Source: Hyphomicrobiales bacterium (GTDB taxonomy: Bacteria; Pseudomonadota; Alphaproteobacteria; Rhizobiales; JACESI01). From it: 34,882 bases of DNA. The position numbers and the translations under genes were made by a program. How positions within the stretch are numbered: the first letter of the stretch is position 1; every line of letters starts with the position of its first letter. The stretch lies in assembly GCA_013911885.1 (NCBI GenBank), contig JACESI010000015.1, forward strand, positions 1 to 34,882, written 5' to 3'. The notes beneath the pieces are model-generated. The model saw nothing but the letters and a program-made list of their open reading frames with translations. It had not been told where the DNA came from and searched no databases. This document shows positions 24,869 to 34,882 of this stretch, piece after piece.

Positions 24869-26879
24869 GATGAACATCCGCCGTGCCCTTGCTTTCCGCT
24901 TTGCTTGACGGTTCTTGTTGCGGAGACGCAACAGACCGCAGGTTCTGTGTTGAGCCAACGAGTTTGGGCAAGATACTTTCACGCTTGTCAAAGGCTTCAA
25001 CGCGGCCCTGATTCAGGATCAGGACCCGATCAACCGCCGTTAATATGCTCGCGCGGTGGGAAATGATGACAACGGTCTGACCGCGTTCGCGCAGATGATT
25101 GATCGTTGTCATCAGTGCTTTTTCGCCCGCACTATCAAGGCTTGCATTGGGCTCGTCGAGTACGATGAGGGCAGGCTGGTTGTAAAGCGCGCGCGCAAGG
25201 CCGACGCGCTGCCGCTGCCCGCCGGAAAGCACACAGCCTTGCGGGCCGATTTGTGTATCATACCCATCGGTGAGATGGAGGATCATCTCATGCGCGCCAG
25301 CCTGTTTCGCCGCCTCGATGATTCTTGCCGAGTGCAAACCGGTGAAGCGCGCAATATTCTCGGCGACCGTGCCGTCAAAAAGCTCAACATCCTGGGGCAA
25401 ATAACCAATATGCGCGCCAAGTTCTTCCGGTATCCACTGCGAAAGATCGGCGCCGTCAAGTCGAACATGCCCGTCAGCGGGTGGCCATATGCCAACAAGC
25501 GCGCGCGCAAGGGTGGATTTGCCCGCGGCACTGGCACCAATAACGGCCAGAACCTCACCGGGCTGAATATCAAAACTGACATCGTGCAGCACCGGTTTCT
25601 CTGACCCAGGCGGCACCAGCGTCAAGGATTGCACGCTGATATGCCCTTTTGGTTTTGGCAAGGATAGTTGCGGGCCTCTTGCTGTCTGTGTGCTCAAAGT
25701 CTCTTTGAGCCGACCGTAAGAGGCGCGTGCCGCCACAAAAGAACGCCATTGACTGACCGCTGATTCAACAGGCGCCAGGGCACGACCCATGATGATTGAT
25801 GAGGCAATCATGATGCCTGGCGATGAGAGTTCCTGCAACACCAGAAAAGCACCGCATCCCAGCATGGCAATTTGCAATATTGGTCGCACCAGCTTGCTGA
25901 AAGAAGTCAGGAGACCGACGCGATCATTGGCGAGGTTCTGAAAAATCAGGCTGTCTCGATTTTTCTCGAGCCATTTTGCCGTCAATTGGGGCAACATTCC
26001 CATGCCTCTGATCACTTCGGCATTGCGAAGAGTGGCGTTGGCAAAATTACTCGCCTCGCGCGCTTTGCCCGATGCCTTGCCATAGACGTTTCTCGTCGCC
26101 GCTTCCGAGACCAGTGCAATCACAAACAAAAGCACCGCGCCGATGGTCGCAATAAGGCCAAGCAAGGGATGAAACAGAAAAATCAAGGCAATGAAAATTG
26201 GTGTCCAGGGAGCATCGAAAAATGCATTCGGGCCAGAACCACCAAGAAAATTCCGGACAGTTGCGAGATCGCTGAGGGGCAGGGTACCGCCTTGTATCTG
26301 TGCCGAGTTGTCTTTAAAGATCGCATGAAAAACAGGCTCGCTCAGCCTTTCATCAAGGCGTGCGCCGACACGCACAAGAATGCGCGAACGTACAAGCTCC
26401 AGGAGCGCATTGAATGCGATCAGGCTTACTGCGAGAACGGTGAGATAAATCAGGGTTTCAAAGCTGCGTGAGGTCAAGACCCGATCATAGACCTGCAGCA
26501 TGTAAAGCGGGCTTACGAGCATCAGGACATTGATCACGAGGCTGAATACACCAACAGCGATAAAGCCGCCTTTGACCGATGCCAATGCAAGGCTTAAAGC
26601 CTCGGATCCCGTTTGTTGCCTCATTTTTTCAGCCGCTGTTTCATGATGATTGTCTTGCGACCGGTTTTTGAAGAGAAAGCCGGCAAGACGTAGCACAAGA
26701 TTGCAAAGCCATAGACTTAAGAGAAGGACAGCCAATAATGATCCGGTTTGAAGATAGGCAATATTAATCCCGGTCACGGCGGCCATGCCTTCAATTTGCG
26801 GGCCAACGGGGTTAAATAAATGCGCAACCCCGTGCGCCAGTTTTTCACCCGCATCGCTGATGATAGCGAAGAAATCCAT
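24855..26879 (-). CDS. Type I secretion permease/ATPase (PrtD family)
   Basis: A 674-residue exporter with a membrane domain and an ATPase on one chain. The usual PrtD-like part begins near residue 90 (EALSLALASVKGGFIAVGVFS) with VSPLYMLQVYDRVLTSRS. The ATPase has Walker A GASAAGKST near 447, the signature LSGGQRQRVGLARALY near 549, Walker B ALIVLDEPNASLD and the switch His in VIISHR. The first ~88 residues, with an added span (LLAVLLLSLWLCNLVLRLAGF), are extra compared with the usual 570-590-residue members. There is no C39 peptidase domain, as expected for RTX exporters. GAGG lies about 10 bases before the ATG. It is 116 bp downstream of the RTX gene, separated by a hairpin. Confidence 0.9.
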   Translation of the reverse strand: MDFFAIISDAGEKLAHGVAHLFNPVGPQIEGMAAVTGINIAYLQTGSLLAVLLLSLWLCNLVLRLAGFLFKNRSQDNHHETAAEKMRQQTGSEALSLALASVKGGFIAVGVFSLVINVLMLVSPLYMLQVYDRVLTSRSFETLIYLTVLAVSLIAFNALLELVRSRILVRVGARLDERLSEPVFHAIFKDNSAQIQGGTLPLSDLATVRNFLGGSGPNAFFDAPWTPIFIALIFLFHPLLGLIATIGAVLLFVIALVSEAATRNVYGKASGKAREASNFANATLRNAEVIRGMGMLPQLTAKWLEKNRDSLIFQNLANDRVGLLTSFSKLVRPILQIAMLGCGAFLVLQELSSPGIMIASSIIMGRALAPVESAVSQWRSFVAARASYGRLKETLSTQTARGPQLSLPKPKGHISVQSLTLVPPGSEKPVLHDVSFDIQPGEVLAVIGASAAGKSTLARALVGIWPPADGHVRLDGADLSQWIPEELGAHIGYLPQDVELFDGTVAENIARFTGLHSARIIEAAKQAGAHEMILHLTDGYDTQIGPQGCVLSGGQRQRVGLARALYNQPALIVLDEPNASLDSAGEKALMTTINHLRERGQTVVIISHRASILTAVDRVLILNQGRVEAFDKRESILPKLVGSTQNLRSVASPQQEPSSKAESKGTADVHHAKA

Positions 26880-26914
26880 CAGACCGGCACCTCAAGCGTA
26901 AGCTTTACAGGATA

Positions 26915-26953
26915 GCGCCAGAGTGAAATTTCTTCACTCTGGCGCCGTTTTTT
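26915..26953. terminator. Strong hairpin between the RTX gene and its exporter
   Basis: A perfect 13-bp stem (GCGCCAGAGTGAA at 26915-26927, TTCACTCTGGCGC at 26933-26945) with a 5-base loop. On the plus strand it is followed by six T's (26948-26953), a textbook terminator for antisense or right-going transcription. Both flanking genes are on the minus strand; in that direction the hairpin is preceded by A's and lacks a good T-run, so it would act as a partial stop or mRNA stabiliser for the RTX transcript. Confidence 0.8.
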
Positions 26954-26995
26954 CACACTGGGCCTGATTTATGTCAGTTTGATAAACCTGATTGA

Positions 26996-29900
26996 CTAAA
27001 CCAGGGCGAGGTCAGGATCATCGAAGACGATATTTTCAATGCTGACAAGGGTATCAAAGCTGCCACTCTCGTTGTCGACCACCAGATTGCCGCGAACGGT
27101 GTAATCGCTCGCCCGGCCAAAGAAGATGGCCGTGTCAAAGCCGCCGCCACCGATCAGGACGTCGTTGCCTTCGCCACCAATCAGGATGTCACGACCGGCA
27201 CCACCGATGAGTGTGTCATTGCCATCGCCACCTTCCAGGGTGTCACGACCGTTGCCGCCATTCAGCGTGTCATTGCCTTCACCGCCTGAAAGGGTATCAA
27301 TGCCGTTGCCGCCATCGATGATGTCATTCCCCTCGCCACCCTGAAGCGTGTCATTGCCATTTCCGCCATCGATAATGTCATTCCCAGCAAGACCCTCGAT
27401 AACATTGCCCTGGTTATTACCCTCAAGCACATCATTGAAATTTGAGCCAATAATATTCTCAAGGTTGATCAGGGTGTCGGTCACGAGAACACCAAGCGAT
27501 GGGGAATATGTCGCTTGTCCGTCCTCAAGGCTGGCATTTACACCAACGCCAATGTCGAGGAAGGACACTGTATCGACGCCTTCGCCACCGTCTGTGATGT
27601 CAGAACCGCCGCCACCGAGAAGAGTATCATCGCCATCGCCGCCGATGAGGGTGTCGTTGCCCGCGCCTCCGCTAAGGGTGTCATCGCCCGCATCGCCGAC
27701 AAGCGTGTCATTGCCGGTGCTACCGTTGAGGATGTCATTGTCAGCACCACCGAGAAGCGTGTCGTCGCCTTCGTCACCATTCAGCGTGTCGGCTCCTTCG
27801 CCACCGATAAGTGTATCAGCGCCGGCAGCGCCATTGATGAAATCATCACCATCAAGGCCCTCGAGGATATTCGTGGCGCTGTCTCCGCCGATAACATCAT
27901 TGAAGTTGGTGCCAATGATGTTTTCGATTTCGAACAGCTGATCCGATGACGAAGCATCGAGGACGAGGTTGAAGGCGATGGTATTGCCTGAGCCCTCATC
28001 GGCGACAAGAAGAAGGTCCTGACCCGTTGGGCTATTGGCCGCAGCAACAAACAGCAGACCTTCCGGTGAAACAAAGCCTTCGCCAGCAAATGGGAAGCCG
28101 GCGTCACCTGGCAATCCGATGAAGCTTCTGAACTGTGCTTCCACCTGTCCTTCTGGGTTCAGTTCCAGCGCGAAAGCGAGAACACCCGCGGCACGCTCGA
28201 GACCAACAAACAGAATGGTTTCACCATTCACAACACCAACCGTTATGCCTTCCGGTTCAGGACCGGAATCATCGGCACGTCCTTCATCATCGAGGAAGAG
28301 AGGGAAGCGCTCTGACAGGGTGCGCTCGATCAGATCGCCCGATTCAAAGACGATGCTGCCTTCTGCATCAAGGATCGAGAAAGAACGGCCACCAAAGACG
28401 GCAAGCTGGTCGAGGTCGCCGTCACCATCCGTATCGCCAACACTGGCCGAGACTTCGAGATTGCCGATATTGTTGTCATCATCCTGCAGGACGGCAGGAT
28501 CAGGGAACACGGTCGGATCAAAGTCTTCAAGATCAAAATCTTCAAGATCAACGACATCAAAGTCACGGCCATCGCCTTCATTGGCCAGGGCAAAGAAGGT
28601 CTGACCATCAAGCTCAAAGCTTGAAATTGAATCCGGCTGGAAGAGTGCAATCGCATTGTCAATTGTCTGTACGTTGAGAATGCCATCATTGATACCGTCA
28701 ATGCCATTGCCTTCGACGCTGAGATCTCGCGAGCCAAGCGGCAGGATGTCGGTGATCACGGGTGTTTCGCCTGAAAGATCAACCACGGCAATGGCATTGT
28801 TTTCCTGAAGGGTCACAAAAGCCTGCGAACCATCTGGCGCAATCGCGATGAATTCAGGTTCAACGTCCTGTGACAGCGTAACCGGTGCACCGTCTTCCTG
28901 ACCGAAAATCAGGAGACCTTCTGCAATCAGTGCATCGACTTCGGCGTCGAAGGCATTGAATGTAAGCGGCAGAACGGCGTTGCTGACAAGATCGATGACC
29001 GAGATTGAACCTTCAGCATCCACACCGTCTGATGCCTCGCCTTCATTGGCAACGAGGATCTTTGTGCCATCTGTCGTGAAAGTCAGATTGTCAGGCAATG
29101 CGCCAACCGTGAATGTTTGCACTGGGGCTGGAATGATACCTGCCTGAATATCAGCGATGTTGAAGAGAAGCACGGTGCCGGGCTCGGTAATCGGATCGGC
29201 TGGAACGGCTGCTGCAAGCAGGCCGTTTGACACCGAAACACTGGTCACACTTGTTGAAACCGGAATGGCGACAACAAGATTACCTTCCGCATCGAACACA
29301 TCGATGAAAGCGCCGCCGGCAACGAAGAGCTGCTGGGTTTGTGCATCAAAGGCAACGATTTCGGCAGTATCGGTTCCCTCGGCAACAAAGCCGATTGTTG
29401 CGCCATTGGTAATCGCGATGTTCTGGCTCAGATCGGCAACAATACCGGCCTGGGCGCTGGCGTAATTTGCCGTGTCGATACCCACGCCACCATCAAGAAG
29501 GTCATCACCTTCCCCGCCGGTCAGGATATCATCACCCTCAAGGCCACGGATTGTGTCATTGCCGGTGCCGCCAATGAGCACATCATCGGCTGATGTTCCG
29601 GTAATAATGGCATCAGCGCCTGCATTCGCAAGGGTTTCAAAGGTCAGCCCGTTTTTGATGATGCCGTTCAATTCGACACCGTCGACGATATTGCCGTCGC
29701 TGTCGCGCGAGAAGACGAAGGTGAGCGTATCATTTTCAATGATCGCACCCGTATCGTCTGAGCCGTCCGAGGTGATCAGGGTCGTAAAGGCAATGAAGTC
29801 TTCGACGCTGCTCAGCGATTGCTGTTCACCACTAAATTCAAATTGCAGCGTATCAAAAGATTGTTCCGAGCCTGTGCTGTCAGTATCAAAATTCAGAACC

Positions 29901-32900
29901 GTATCAAAGCCGCGACCGACAATGAAGATATTCTGGTCGAAGATTTCCTCACCATTCTCCAATGCATTGGCACCATCGAGCGTATCATCGCCTTCGCCGC
30001 CATCGAGCGTATCGTTACCCGCACCGGCAATGAGCGTGTCATCGCCTGCGCCACCTTGCAGAGCGTTGTCCTGTTCGTCGCCCACGATCGTGTCGCTATT
30101 TTCAGAACCGATGACATTCTCAAATCTTCTGAAGGCGACCACAGTATTCGTGATTACCCCGGTGATGACGCCAGCCGCCAGATCAATGGTTGCCCCTTCG
30201 GAGACAGCGGTCAGCTGAACAGTATCGCTATCATTGCCGCCATCGATGACTTCACCAGCGTCAATGGTGCCGGTCAAGACAATCAGATCGTCACCGTTGC
30301 CGCCGCGAAGAATGTCGATCCCTTGCTGACCGATCACAACATCATCGCCATTACCGCCGTTGAGCGTGTCATTACCGGCACCGCCGTCGAGTTCATCGTT
30401 ACCATCGGCACCATTGAGGAGGTCGTCGCCTTCGCCGCCACTCAGCGCGTCATCGCCCTGGCCGCCATTCAGGCTGTCATTGCCGTCGCCGCCTTCTAGG
30501 GTGTCATCGCCCAGGCTGCCACTCAGGTTGTCCTCGCCGAGACCGCCGGCAAGCAGATCATCGCCATCGCCGCCATTGAGATTGTCGGCACCTTCGCCAC
30601 CAAACAACTGGTCGTCACCACCCGCACCGCTGAGTGCGTCTGAACCTGCACCACCGACAAGCACATCATTGCCGTTGCCGCCATTCAGATTGTCGGCACC
30701 TTCGCCACCGAAAAGGAAATCATCGCCATCACGGCCTGAAATCCGGTCACTGCCACCATTGCCATAAATGATATCGTCATTGTTGGTGCCGCGCAGGTTT
30801 TCTGCACCGGATCCACCTTGAAGCCCGGAGAAATTGCCATCTTCAAGAACGCTGTCCTCGCGAACTGCAAGGTTCTGAATGCGGCTATCCTGCTCGATAC
30901 TGGTATCGGCGAACTGATAGGAGGCGCCGGCATTGTCGACATTGAAGTTGTCGAAAAGAAACTCAGAAACCGCATCCTGCTCTTCGCCAGGGCCTGAGAA
31001 GTTGAACTCGCCTTCGCCAAGCAGTGCCTGAATATCTGCGGCCTGAAGATCAACCTCGTTATAAAACGCTGGATCAAGCGCCTGAAAGACAGGGAAGGGG
31101 TAGGAATCGCCGCCATCTTCAAGGAAATCAAGGGTTACAACCCGAATGCCATTCGGGAAAGCACGGTCAATCCCGGGTGCCAATTCACCATTGATGATGA
31201 AATCGACAGGCCCTCTTGCTGTTTCGATGACGGCGTTGATGACGCGCTCACCCGCAACGGTTTGTTCCAGCGTGGCCGGATTAAATTGGCGGGCCTGATT
31301 GTTGGGATCGAAGCTGAAACGGATACCGGCGATTTGTGCGAACTGGCCAGGTGTCGCTTCCTGCGTGGCGTCGCTTGCGGCAACTCCATGCTCAAGTATT
31401 TCCTTCAACTGACCAGGCGTCAAGGTCACCAGTTCAAGATCATTGTTGAAGCGCAATGTATTGGCGATATCGAGCTGGGAGATATCACCGAATTCTTTGC
31501 CTGCAAGAGCATTTTCCAGCGGTGCAAGGCTGAACACATCAGCGCCTGTCACCAGCCCATCGCCATTGCTGTCGACAAAGCCGAAATCGGCCGGGTCTTT
31601 TCCATCAGCCACGATCGCGGCAATCAGGGCATCGACCTGATCTTGCGAAAGCTGGCCGGAGAAACCAACGATATCGCGAATGCCGCCACCATTTTTGATC
31701 GATACAATGACATCGGAGTCGACGGACTTGGCGATGGCAAGGTTCGCATCCGCTGTCAGATTGCCAAAGTTGGTCTCTTCTGTGCGCACGTCTGAACGTG
31801 CACCATTCAAGAAAACGTCCGTTTGGCCGACAATATTGCCATCCTGCTCGTTAACGACGCCGGTGACCGCGCGCACCAGATCTTGAACCGTTTCGCCCTG
31901 TGTGCCTTCAGCAAAAGGATCGGACGGCAAATTGGCGATGGATCCGTCATAAAGCGCTGCAACGCCTGCATCCGTAGTCGCAAAAGTGCCGGAAACGTTC
32001 GGATCGACACTTTCAGGGATGATATTGCCGTTATCATCAAATTCAATGACAAGGCGACCAACATAGGAATATTCGCCATTTGTGGACACAATCGCGGTTG
32101 GCGAGCCATCGGCACCGGCGACGATGCTTGGATAAGGCTGCTCTGCCTCATCCCCTGGCTGAAGGCCGCGCGCCACGTCTTCCGCATCGGCGGAAATGGT
32201 ATCGGAGCCGCCGGCGATGATGATGTCGACATTGTTGAGAAGCGGGGCAAGCTGTTCATTTTCAATCGAGAATTGTTGCAGGTGCGAAACAAGAATGATC
32301 TTGTTGATACCAAGCGCCTCAAGGCGTGCAACCTCAGCATTGATGATGGCGGCAAGTTCAATGATTGAGTCGTTTGTTGGCAGGACTTCAACACCTTCTG
32401 GTGATGAAATCGCTTCAAGAAGCGGTGTCGTCGCACCAATTATACCAATCCGCTCAACGCCATTGGCAGGGTCAACGCCATCGATCGGTACTTCAATGAA
32501 AGTGGAGGGGGCGATCACATCCTGGCTGGAATTAGAGCCGGTTGCGCGTGGATTGTTGACATCGGCGCGCGCTGTCGACAGATCGAGGGTAAATTCGTCT
32601 CTTGAGCGGATTTCGCCGGTGAACAGATTGCCGACTTCCGGATCATTGCTGAAATCGAGGTTGGAACTGAGATAAGCAAATTGAGCGCCGACATGGTCAA
32701 TTTCCTGAAGGAAGTTGACATGACCGGGCTGCGCCGCCAGGACAGCGGAGAGAGTGGTCGAGGAAAGGGAATTGCTTTCTGCCAGATCACGCTCAATGAT
32801 ATTTTCGAGCGTGTCGGTGCCAAGGTCAAATTCGTGGTTGCCGAGAGCGGATGCATCAAAGCCGACAGCATTGATGATGCCGATGTCAACGCGCCCCTGG

Positions 32901-33349
32901 AAGTTGTCCAGTTCATCAAAATAATCGACAAAACCGTCGCCATTGACATCTGTTGTATAAATGTCTGTAGCGCTCAGGCCCTGCGTGTTCAAATCGGCAT
33001 TGTTCAAAAATGAATTGATTTCATTATTGTCGAAAAAGCCGTTTCCATCAGTATCAACCGCATTGCTATCGCCATTGGCTTCATTCAGCAGCGCCGCATT
33101 GATGAGACCGAATTGCTCGTTGTAAAACCCTTCAAAAAGCGGGTTAAACACGGTTGCATCGCTTGCCGCGTTAAAAAACGGGCCAGTCAGATAATTATCG
33201 CCGGCAGACAACGTGATCGAAGCAAAACCATTGTTCTTCGCGTCCTGTTCGAGGGCCTGCTCGACAGCGGCAAAGTTCGGGGCTGATTGAATGGCATCAA
33301 CTCCGCCTTCAAGGTCGGAAGCATGTAAAATTTGCAGCTTAAAAGTCAT
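26996..33349 (-). CDS. Giant RTX protein with 5'-nucleotidase-like phosphoesterase and beta-propeller
   Basis: A 2117-residue secreted protein. Residues about 3-470 are a metallophosphoesterase ([12 protein letters not shown] with D51; [12 protein letters not shown] with N171/H172) containing an EF-hand-like insert ([27 protein letters not shown]). The 5'-nucleotidase C-terminal domain follows at about 480-760 (KNGGGIRD), with another Ca loop, [15 protein letters not shown] nonapeptides (GGxGxDxLx) occupy about 850-1030, 1075-1130 and 1245-1310. A choice-of-anchor-I-like propeller spans about 1315-1795 ([26 protein letters not shown] region; [21 protein letters not shown]). A second large RTX block covers about 1810-2085, then a short acidic tail that should carry the secretion signal. 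There is no Sec signal. The ATG at 33349 has AGGAGA; upstream in-frame codons are unconvincing. The ABC/adaptor genes downstream are its likely exporter. Phosphate release from extracellular nucleotides is plausible but unproven. Confidence 0.9.
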   Translation of the reverse strand: MTFKLQILHASDLEGGVDAIQSAPNFAAVEQALEQDAKNNGFASITLSAGDNYLTGPFFNAASDATVFNPLFEGFYNEQFGLINAALLNEANGDSNAVDTDGNGFFDNNEINSFLNNADLNTQGLSATDIYTTDVNGDGFVDYFDELDNFQGRVDIGIINAVGFDASALGNHEFDLGTDTLENIIERDLAESNSLSSTTLSAVLAAQPGHVNFLQEIDHVGAQFAYLSSNLDFSNDPEVGNLFTGEIRSRDEFTLDLSTARADVNNPRATGSNSSQDVIAPSTFIEVPIDGVDPANGVERIGIIGATTPLLEAISSPEGVEVLPTNDSIIELAAIINAEVARLEALGINKIILVSHLQQFSIENEQLAPLLNNVDIIIAGGSDTISADAEDVARGLQPGDEAEQPYPSIVAGADGSPTAIVSTNGEYSYVGRLVIEFDDNGNIIPESVDPNVSGTFATTDAGVAALYDGSIANLPSDPFAEGTQGETVQDLVRAVTGVVNEQDGNIVGQTDVFLNGARSDVRTEETNFGNLTADANLAIAKSVDSDVIVSIKNGGGIRDIVGFSGQLSQDQVDALIAAIVADGKDPADFGFVDSNGDGLVTGADVFSLAPLENALAGKEFGDISQLDIANTLRFNNDLELVTLTPGQLKEILEHGVAASDATQEATPGQFAQIAGIRFSFDPNNQARQFNPATLEQTVAGERVINAVIETARGPVDFIINGELAPGIDRAFPNGIRVVTLDFLEDGGDSYPFPVFQALDPAFYNEVDLQAADIQALLGEGEFNFSGPGEEQDAVSEFLFDNFNVDNAGASYQFADTSIEQDSRIQNLAVREDSVLEDGNFSGLQGGSGAENLRGTNNDDIIYGNGGSDRISGRDGDDFLFGGEGADNLNGGNGNDVLVGGAGSDALSGAGGDDQLFGGEGADNLNGGDGDDLLAGGLGEDNLSGSLGDDTLEGGDGNDSLNGGQGDDALSGGEGDDLLNGADGNDELDGGAGNDTLNGGNGDDVVIGQQGIDILRGGNGDDLIVLTGTIDAGEVIDGGNDSDTVQLTAVSEGATIDLAAGVITGVITNTVVAFRRFENVIGSENSDTIVGDEQDNALQGGAGDDTLIAGAGNDTLDGGEGDDTLDGANALENGEEIFDQNIFIVGRGFDTVLNFDTDSTGSEQSFDTLQFEFSGEQQSLSSVEDFIAFTTLITSDGSDDTGAIIENDTLTFVFSRDSDGNIVDGVELNGIIKNGLTFETLANAGADAIITGTSADDVLIGGTGNDTIRGLEGDDILTGGEGDDLLDGGVGIDTANYASAQAGIVADLSQNIAITNGATIGFVAEGTDTAEIVAFDAQTQQLFVAGGAFIDVFDAEGNLVVAIPVSTSVTSVSVSNGLLAAAVPADPITEPGTVLLFNIADIQAGIIPAPVQTFTVGALPDNLTFTTDGTKILVANEGEASDGVDAEGSISVIDLVSNAVLPLTFNAFDAEVDALIAEGLLIFGQEDGAPVTLSQDVEPEFIAIAPDGSQAFVTLQENNAIAVVDLSGETPVITDILPLGSRDLSVEGNGIDGINDGILNVQTIDNAIALFQPDSISSFELDGQTFFALANEGDGRDFDVVDLEDFDLEDFDPTVFPDPAVLQDDDNNIGNLEVSASVGDTDGDGDLDQLAVFGGRSFSILDAEGSIVFESGDLIERTLSERFPLFLDDEGRADDSGPEPEGITVGVVNGETILFVGLERAAGVLAFALELNPEGQVEAQFRSFIGLPGDAGFPFAGEGFVSPEGLLFVAAANSPTGQDLLLVADEGSGNTIAFNLVLDASSSDQLFEIENIIGTNFNDVIGGDSATNILEGLDGDDFINGAAGADTLIGGEGADTLNGDEGDDTLLGGADNDILNGSTGNDTLVGDAGDDTLSGGAGNDTLIGGDGDDTLLGGGGSDITDGGEGVDTVSFLDIGVGVNASLEDGQATYSPSLGVLVTDTLINLENIIGSNFNDVLEGNNQGNVIEGLAGNDIIDGGNGNDTLQGGEGNDIIDGGNGIDTLSGGEGNDTLNGGNGRDTLEGGDGNDTLIGGAGRDILIGGEGNDVLIGGGGFDTAIFFGRASDYTVRGNLVVDNESGSFDTLVSIENIVFDDPDLALV
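27100..27920 (-). repeat. C-terminal RTX nonapeptide repeat block
   Basis: Runs of the nine-residue unit GGxGxDxLx are encoded back to back (for example [17 protein letters not shown]), which form Ca-binding parallel beta-rolls outside the cell. The block lies close to the C-terminus, as in most type I secreted proteins. A non-repeat segment (about 27,420-27,580) interrupts it. Confidence 0.88.
30270..30800 (-). repeat. Central RTX nonapeptide repeat block
   Basis: About 18-19 consecutive GGxGxDxLx units (for example [17 protein letters not shown], found nearly unchanged twice) directly after the phosphoesterase. Near-identical DNA copies within the block point to repeat expansion by duplication. 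Confidence 0.88.
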
Positions 33350-33896
33350 CGGTCCGTCTCCTGTTGAATGGGTGACACCCGCCAAATCGAAAAGACAAAA
33401 AGGGGACTGCATACAGATTGGAAACTGTCCATCTGGCTGCTGAAATCTCTGAAAATGTCTTTTGATTAAAAGCGAAATATCGCCCTGATAGCGCGCCTCA
33501 ATTTGCAAAATAATGAGGGCCGATCCCGGTACGAGGATGCGGTCCTTCTCACCGGCGAAACTAGAAGGCGATAATTACGGTCAGGTAACGAAATGGTAAA
33601 TCTTTTGTGACACAGGAAATCTATTTGACCTGTCCCACCCCAAATCGGACCGTCCTCAGCAGGAATTTTCCATTATTACCCGTTGGGGGGAGGGAAAGTC
33701 CGCGACTGGTCGACACGAAGCCCGTCGAAAAGGTACTGCCGTCGGCGGCGACCGCGAGCCGAACCCTATCTGAGCGTCAGGCCGAAGGCTGACGGCAGAG
33801 CGACTTAAGAGCGATATATGGCCAGGCGCATGATTGTCAGAAAACCTCTCTCGGACTATTCTCAGTTCACATTCGCGACATCTTTGAGAGGCTCAC
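33350..33896. other. Unassigned gap with GC-rich structured stretch
   Basis: About 550 bases with no gene. Near the RTX start it is AT-rich and should carry the RTX promoter; no firm -35/-10 can be named. Between about 33,680 and 33,800 the DNA turns GC-rich with inverted repeats: CTGCCGTC at 33736-33743 with GACGGCAG at 33791-33798, and an inner CGTCAGGCC/GGCTGACG. The right part could be a folded leader RNA or an end of a mobile element; it is not identified. Confidence 0.4.
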
Positions 33897-34277
33897 TTGC
33901 GCAGAAGAATAACTTCTGGATCACCCTTCGAACGCGACATTGGATACTCCCGCGCGGTCGTGAGCGGCGGCTGGATTTTCGTTTCAGGCACAACTGGTTT
34001 CGATTACAGCACAATGACCATTGACGACGATGTGCGGCAGCAAGCGCGTCAATGTCTGGTAAATATCGGAGAGGCGCTGAAGGAAGCCGGCAGCGGTTTC
34101 GACGATGTCGTTCGTGTCCGGTATATTCTGACCGACGTTTCCAGTTTCGAACCGTGCTGGCCCGTTCTTCGCGAATTTTTCGGAGAGGTCCGACCTGCGG
34201 CGACGATGTTCACGGCCGGTCTCGCCGATCCCAGGATGAAAATCGAGATCGAAGTCACTGCGCTGAAGCAAGCTTAA
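33897..34277 (+). CDS. RidA/YjgF-family protein
   Basis: A 126-residue protein matching the RidA superfamily from end to end: RRRITSGSPFERDIGYSRAV, VSGGWIFVSGTTGFD, DDVRQQARQCLVNIGEALKEAG and the C-terminal PAATMFTAGLADPRMKIEIE. RidA proteins are trimeric and hydrolyse reactive enamine/imine intermediates from PLP enzymes; the conserved Arg that binds the substrate carboxylate may be the one in EVRPAATMF. The start is a TTG preceded by GAGAGG at 6-base spacing; no ATG nearby fits the family N-terminus. It stands alone, facing a convergent cupin gene. Which Rid subgroup is unsure. Confidence 0.88.
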   Translation: MRRRITSGSPFERDIGYSRAVVSGGWIFVSGTTGFDYSTMTIDDDVRQQARQCLVNIGEALKEAGSGFDDVVRVRYILTDVSSFEPCWPVLREFFGEVRPAATMFTAGLADPRMKIEIEVTALKQA

Positions 34278-34554
34278 AGCAACTGAACCAGCCACAATCT
34301 CAGACCCGAACGGTGTCGGGAAACGCAGATGTCGACGATCTTCGCATCATTTTCTCCGCCTATACCGCTACCAGGTGACCGGCGAGTTAGATCCGCAGGA
34401 CGATGTCGGCGGCGAACAGTGTTCGCACTTATGCTTCAAAAATGTGCTTCAAAAATGGCGGAGAATAGGTCGGCTGCGCTGGATGGCACATGACACCGTT
34501 TGCTGGGGCAAAGGTGGGATCCAACTAGCAGCATCCGTTACCGAATAATCTGCC
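34278..34554. other. Gap between RidA and the cupin gene
   Basis: About 277 bases without a recognisable gene. Near 34,430-34,460 a 14-base unit (TGCTTCAAAAATG) occurs twice in tandem. No terminator hairpin with a T-run is clear between the convergent genes. Confidence 0.4.
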
Positions 34555-34882
34555 TCAGAACATCGGCGGCGTGCAGGCGCAGACCACAACGGCCACGGTC
34601 TTTCCGATGTTACGCAGCACGTAGGGCTGTTTCCCTATGATCTGATAGCCGCCACCCGGACGCAGCACCCGTGTCGTGTCGCCGACCTGCACTGCGACCG
34701 TGCCACGCAGTACCACCGCTGCCGTCTCGCCCTCATGCGAGATCGGCTGGTCGCCGGTTCCGGCACCGGGCTGATAACGCTCGATGAACATCTGCAGCGA
34801 CTTGTCACGCCGCTCGGCTGCCAGCACCCGCAGGTCAGCCTCGCCCCGCGCCAGGACCGTAAGATCCTCGCTATCATAGAAC
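34555..34882 (-). CDS. Cupin-domain protein, C-terminal part (probably XRE-cupin regulator)
   Basis: The last ~109 codons of a gene that continues past the right window edge; the frame is open to position 34881. The visible part is a double-stranded beta-helix (cupin): YQPGAGTGDQPISHEGETAAVVLRG, with the His and Glu of the first cupin motif, then VQVGDTTRVLRPGGGYQI for the second. The C-terminal location and the sequence before it (LRVLAAERRDKSLQMFIERY) are typical of XRE-family regulators with a ligand-sensing cupin tail, such as PuuR. The DNA-binding part is outside the window, so this is a family-level call. Confidence 0.75.
   Translation of the reverse strand, partial: FYDSEDLTVLARGEADLRVLAAERRDKSLQMFIERYQPGAGTGDQPISHEGETAAVVLRGTVAVQVGDTTRVLRPGGGYQIIGKQPYVLRNIGKTVAVVVCACTPPMF

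Noticed and set aside
27126..27941. Long plus-strand Pro/Ser-rich open frames opposite the RTX gene.
   Set aside because: They are mirror images of the Gly/Asp repeat codons; the low-complexity content and lack of starts show they are not genes.
33685..33700. Resemblance of GGAGGGAAAGTCC to the conserved GAGGAAAGTCC of RNase P RNA.
   Set aside because: The other conserved parts of RNase P RNA are absent, and too little space remains before the RidA gene.

Overview
The window looks like an alphaproteobacterial chromosome or large replicon, probably Hyphomicrobiales or a relative. That is inferred from the gene families, the codon style and a dispersed palindromic intergenic element near the left end; no rRNA or tRNA gene is visible to confirm it. 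Base composition and gene type change along the window, which looks like a core metabolic block followed by patchy accessory DNA.

Left block (about 500-11,780). A minus-strand operon reads urtA-urtB-urtC-urtD-urtE-fmdA-fmdB: a five-part urea/short-chain-amide ABC importer, a formamidase and its zinc-ribbon companion. The first gene, urtA, is separated from urtB by a perfect 11-bp hairpin. Divergently transcribed is a very large hybrid histidine kinase whose sensor is a complete NCS1-type (nucleobase/allantoin permease-like) membrane domain plus a cysteine-rich module. Its coding sequence overlaps that of a response regulator with an extra middle domain and a LuxR-type DNA-binding domain. A good -24/-12 (sigma-54) promoter precedes the kinase. 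I read this as a nitrogen-regulated amide/urea uptake locus with a transporter-derived sensor.

Junction (about 11,780-12,970). Debris: a short-chain dehydrogenase cut off by an IS3-type end, the last part of an IS3-family transposase, and a short coiled-coil-like remnant. At the far left, the last 42 codons of an aldehyde dehydrogenase are joined to unrelated DNA.

Metal region (about 12,970-23,150). A MerR-type regulator with a CX7C metal loop faces a three-gene operon (periplasmic HMA protein, outer-membrane barrel, NHL propeller). A textbook MerR-type promoter with a 19-bp spacer lies between them. Convergent to it is a minus-strand heavy-metal efflux operon: a His/Cys-rich small protein, an unusually long membrane fusion protein, an HME-type RND pump, a frameshifted periplasmic protein and a TolC-type lipoprotein. 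A second MerR/CueR-like promoter lies about 190 bp upstream of this operon, but no matching regulator gene is in the window.

Right block (about 23,500-33,350). A type I secretion ABC protein and its adaptor lie downstream of a 2117-residue secreted RTX protein. The RTX protein combines a 5'-nucleotidase-like phosphoesterase, two large calcium-binding nonapeptide blocks and a choice-of-anchor-I-like beta-propeller. A strong hairpin separates the secreted protein from its exporter. The window ends with a RidA-family protein started by TTG and the C-terminal part of a cupin-domain (probably XRE-cupin) regulator.
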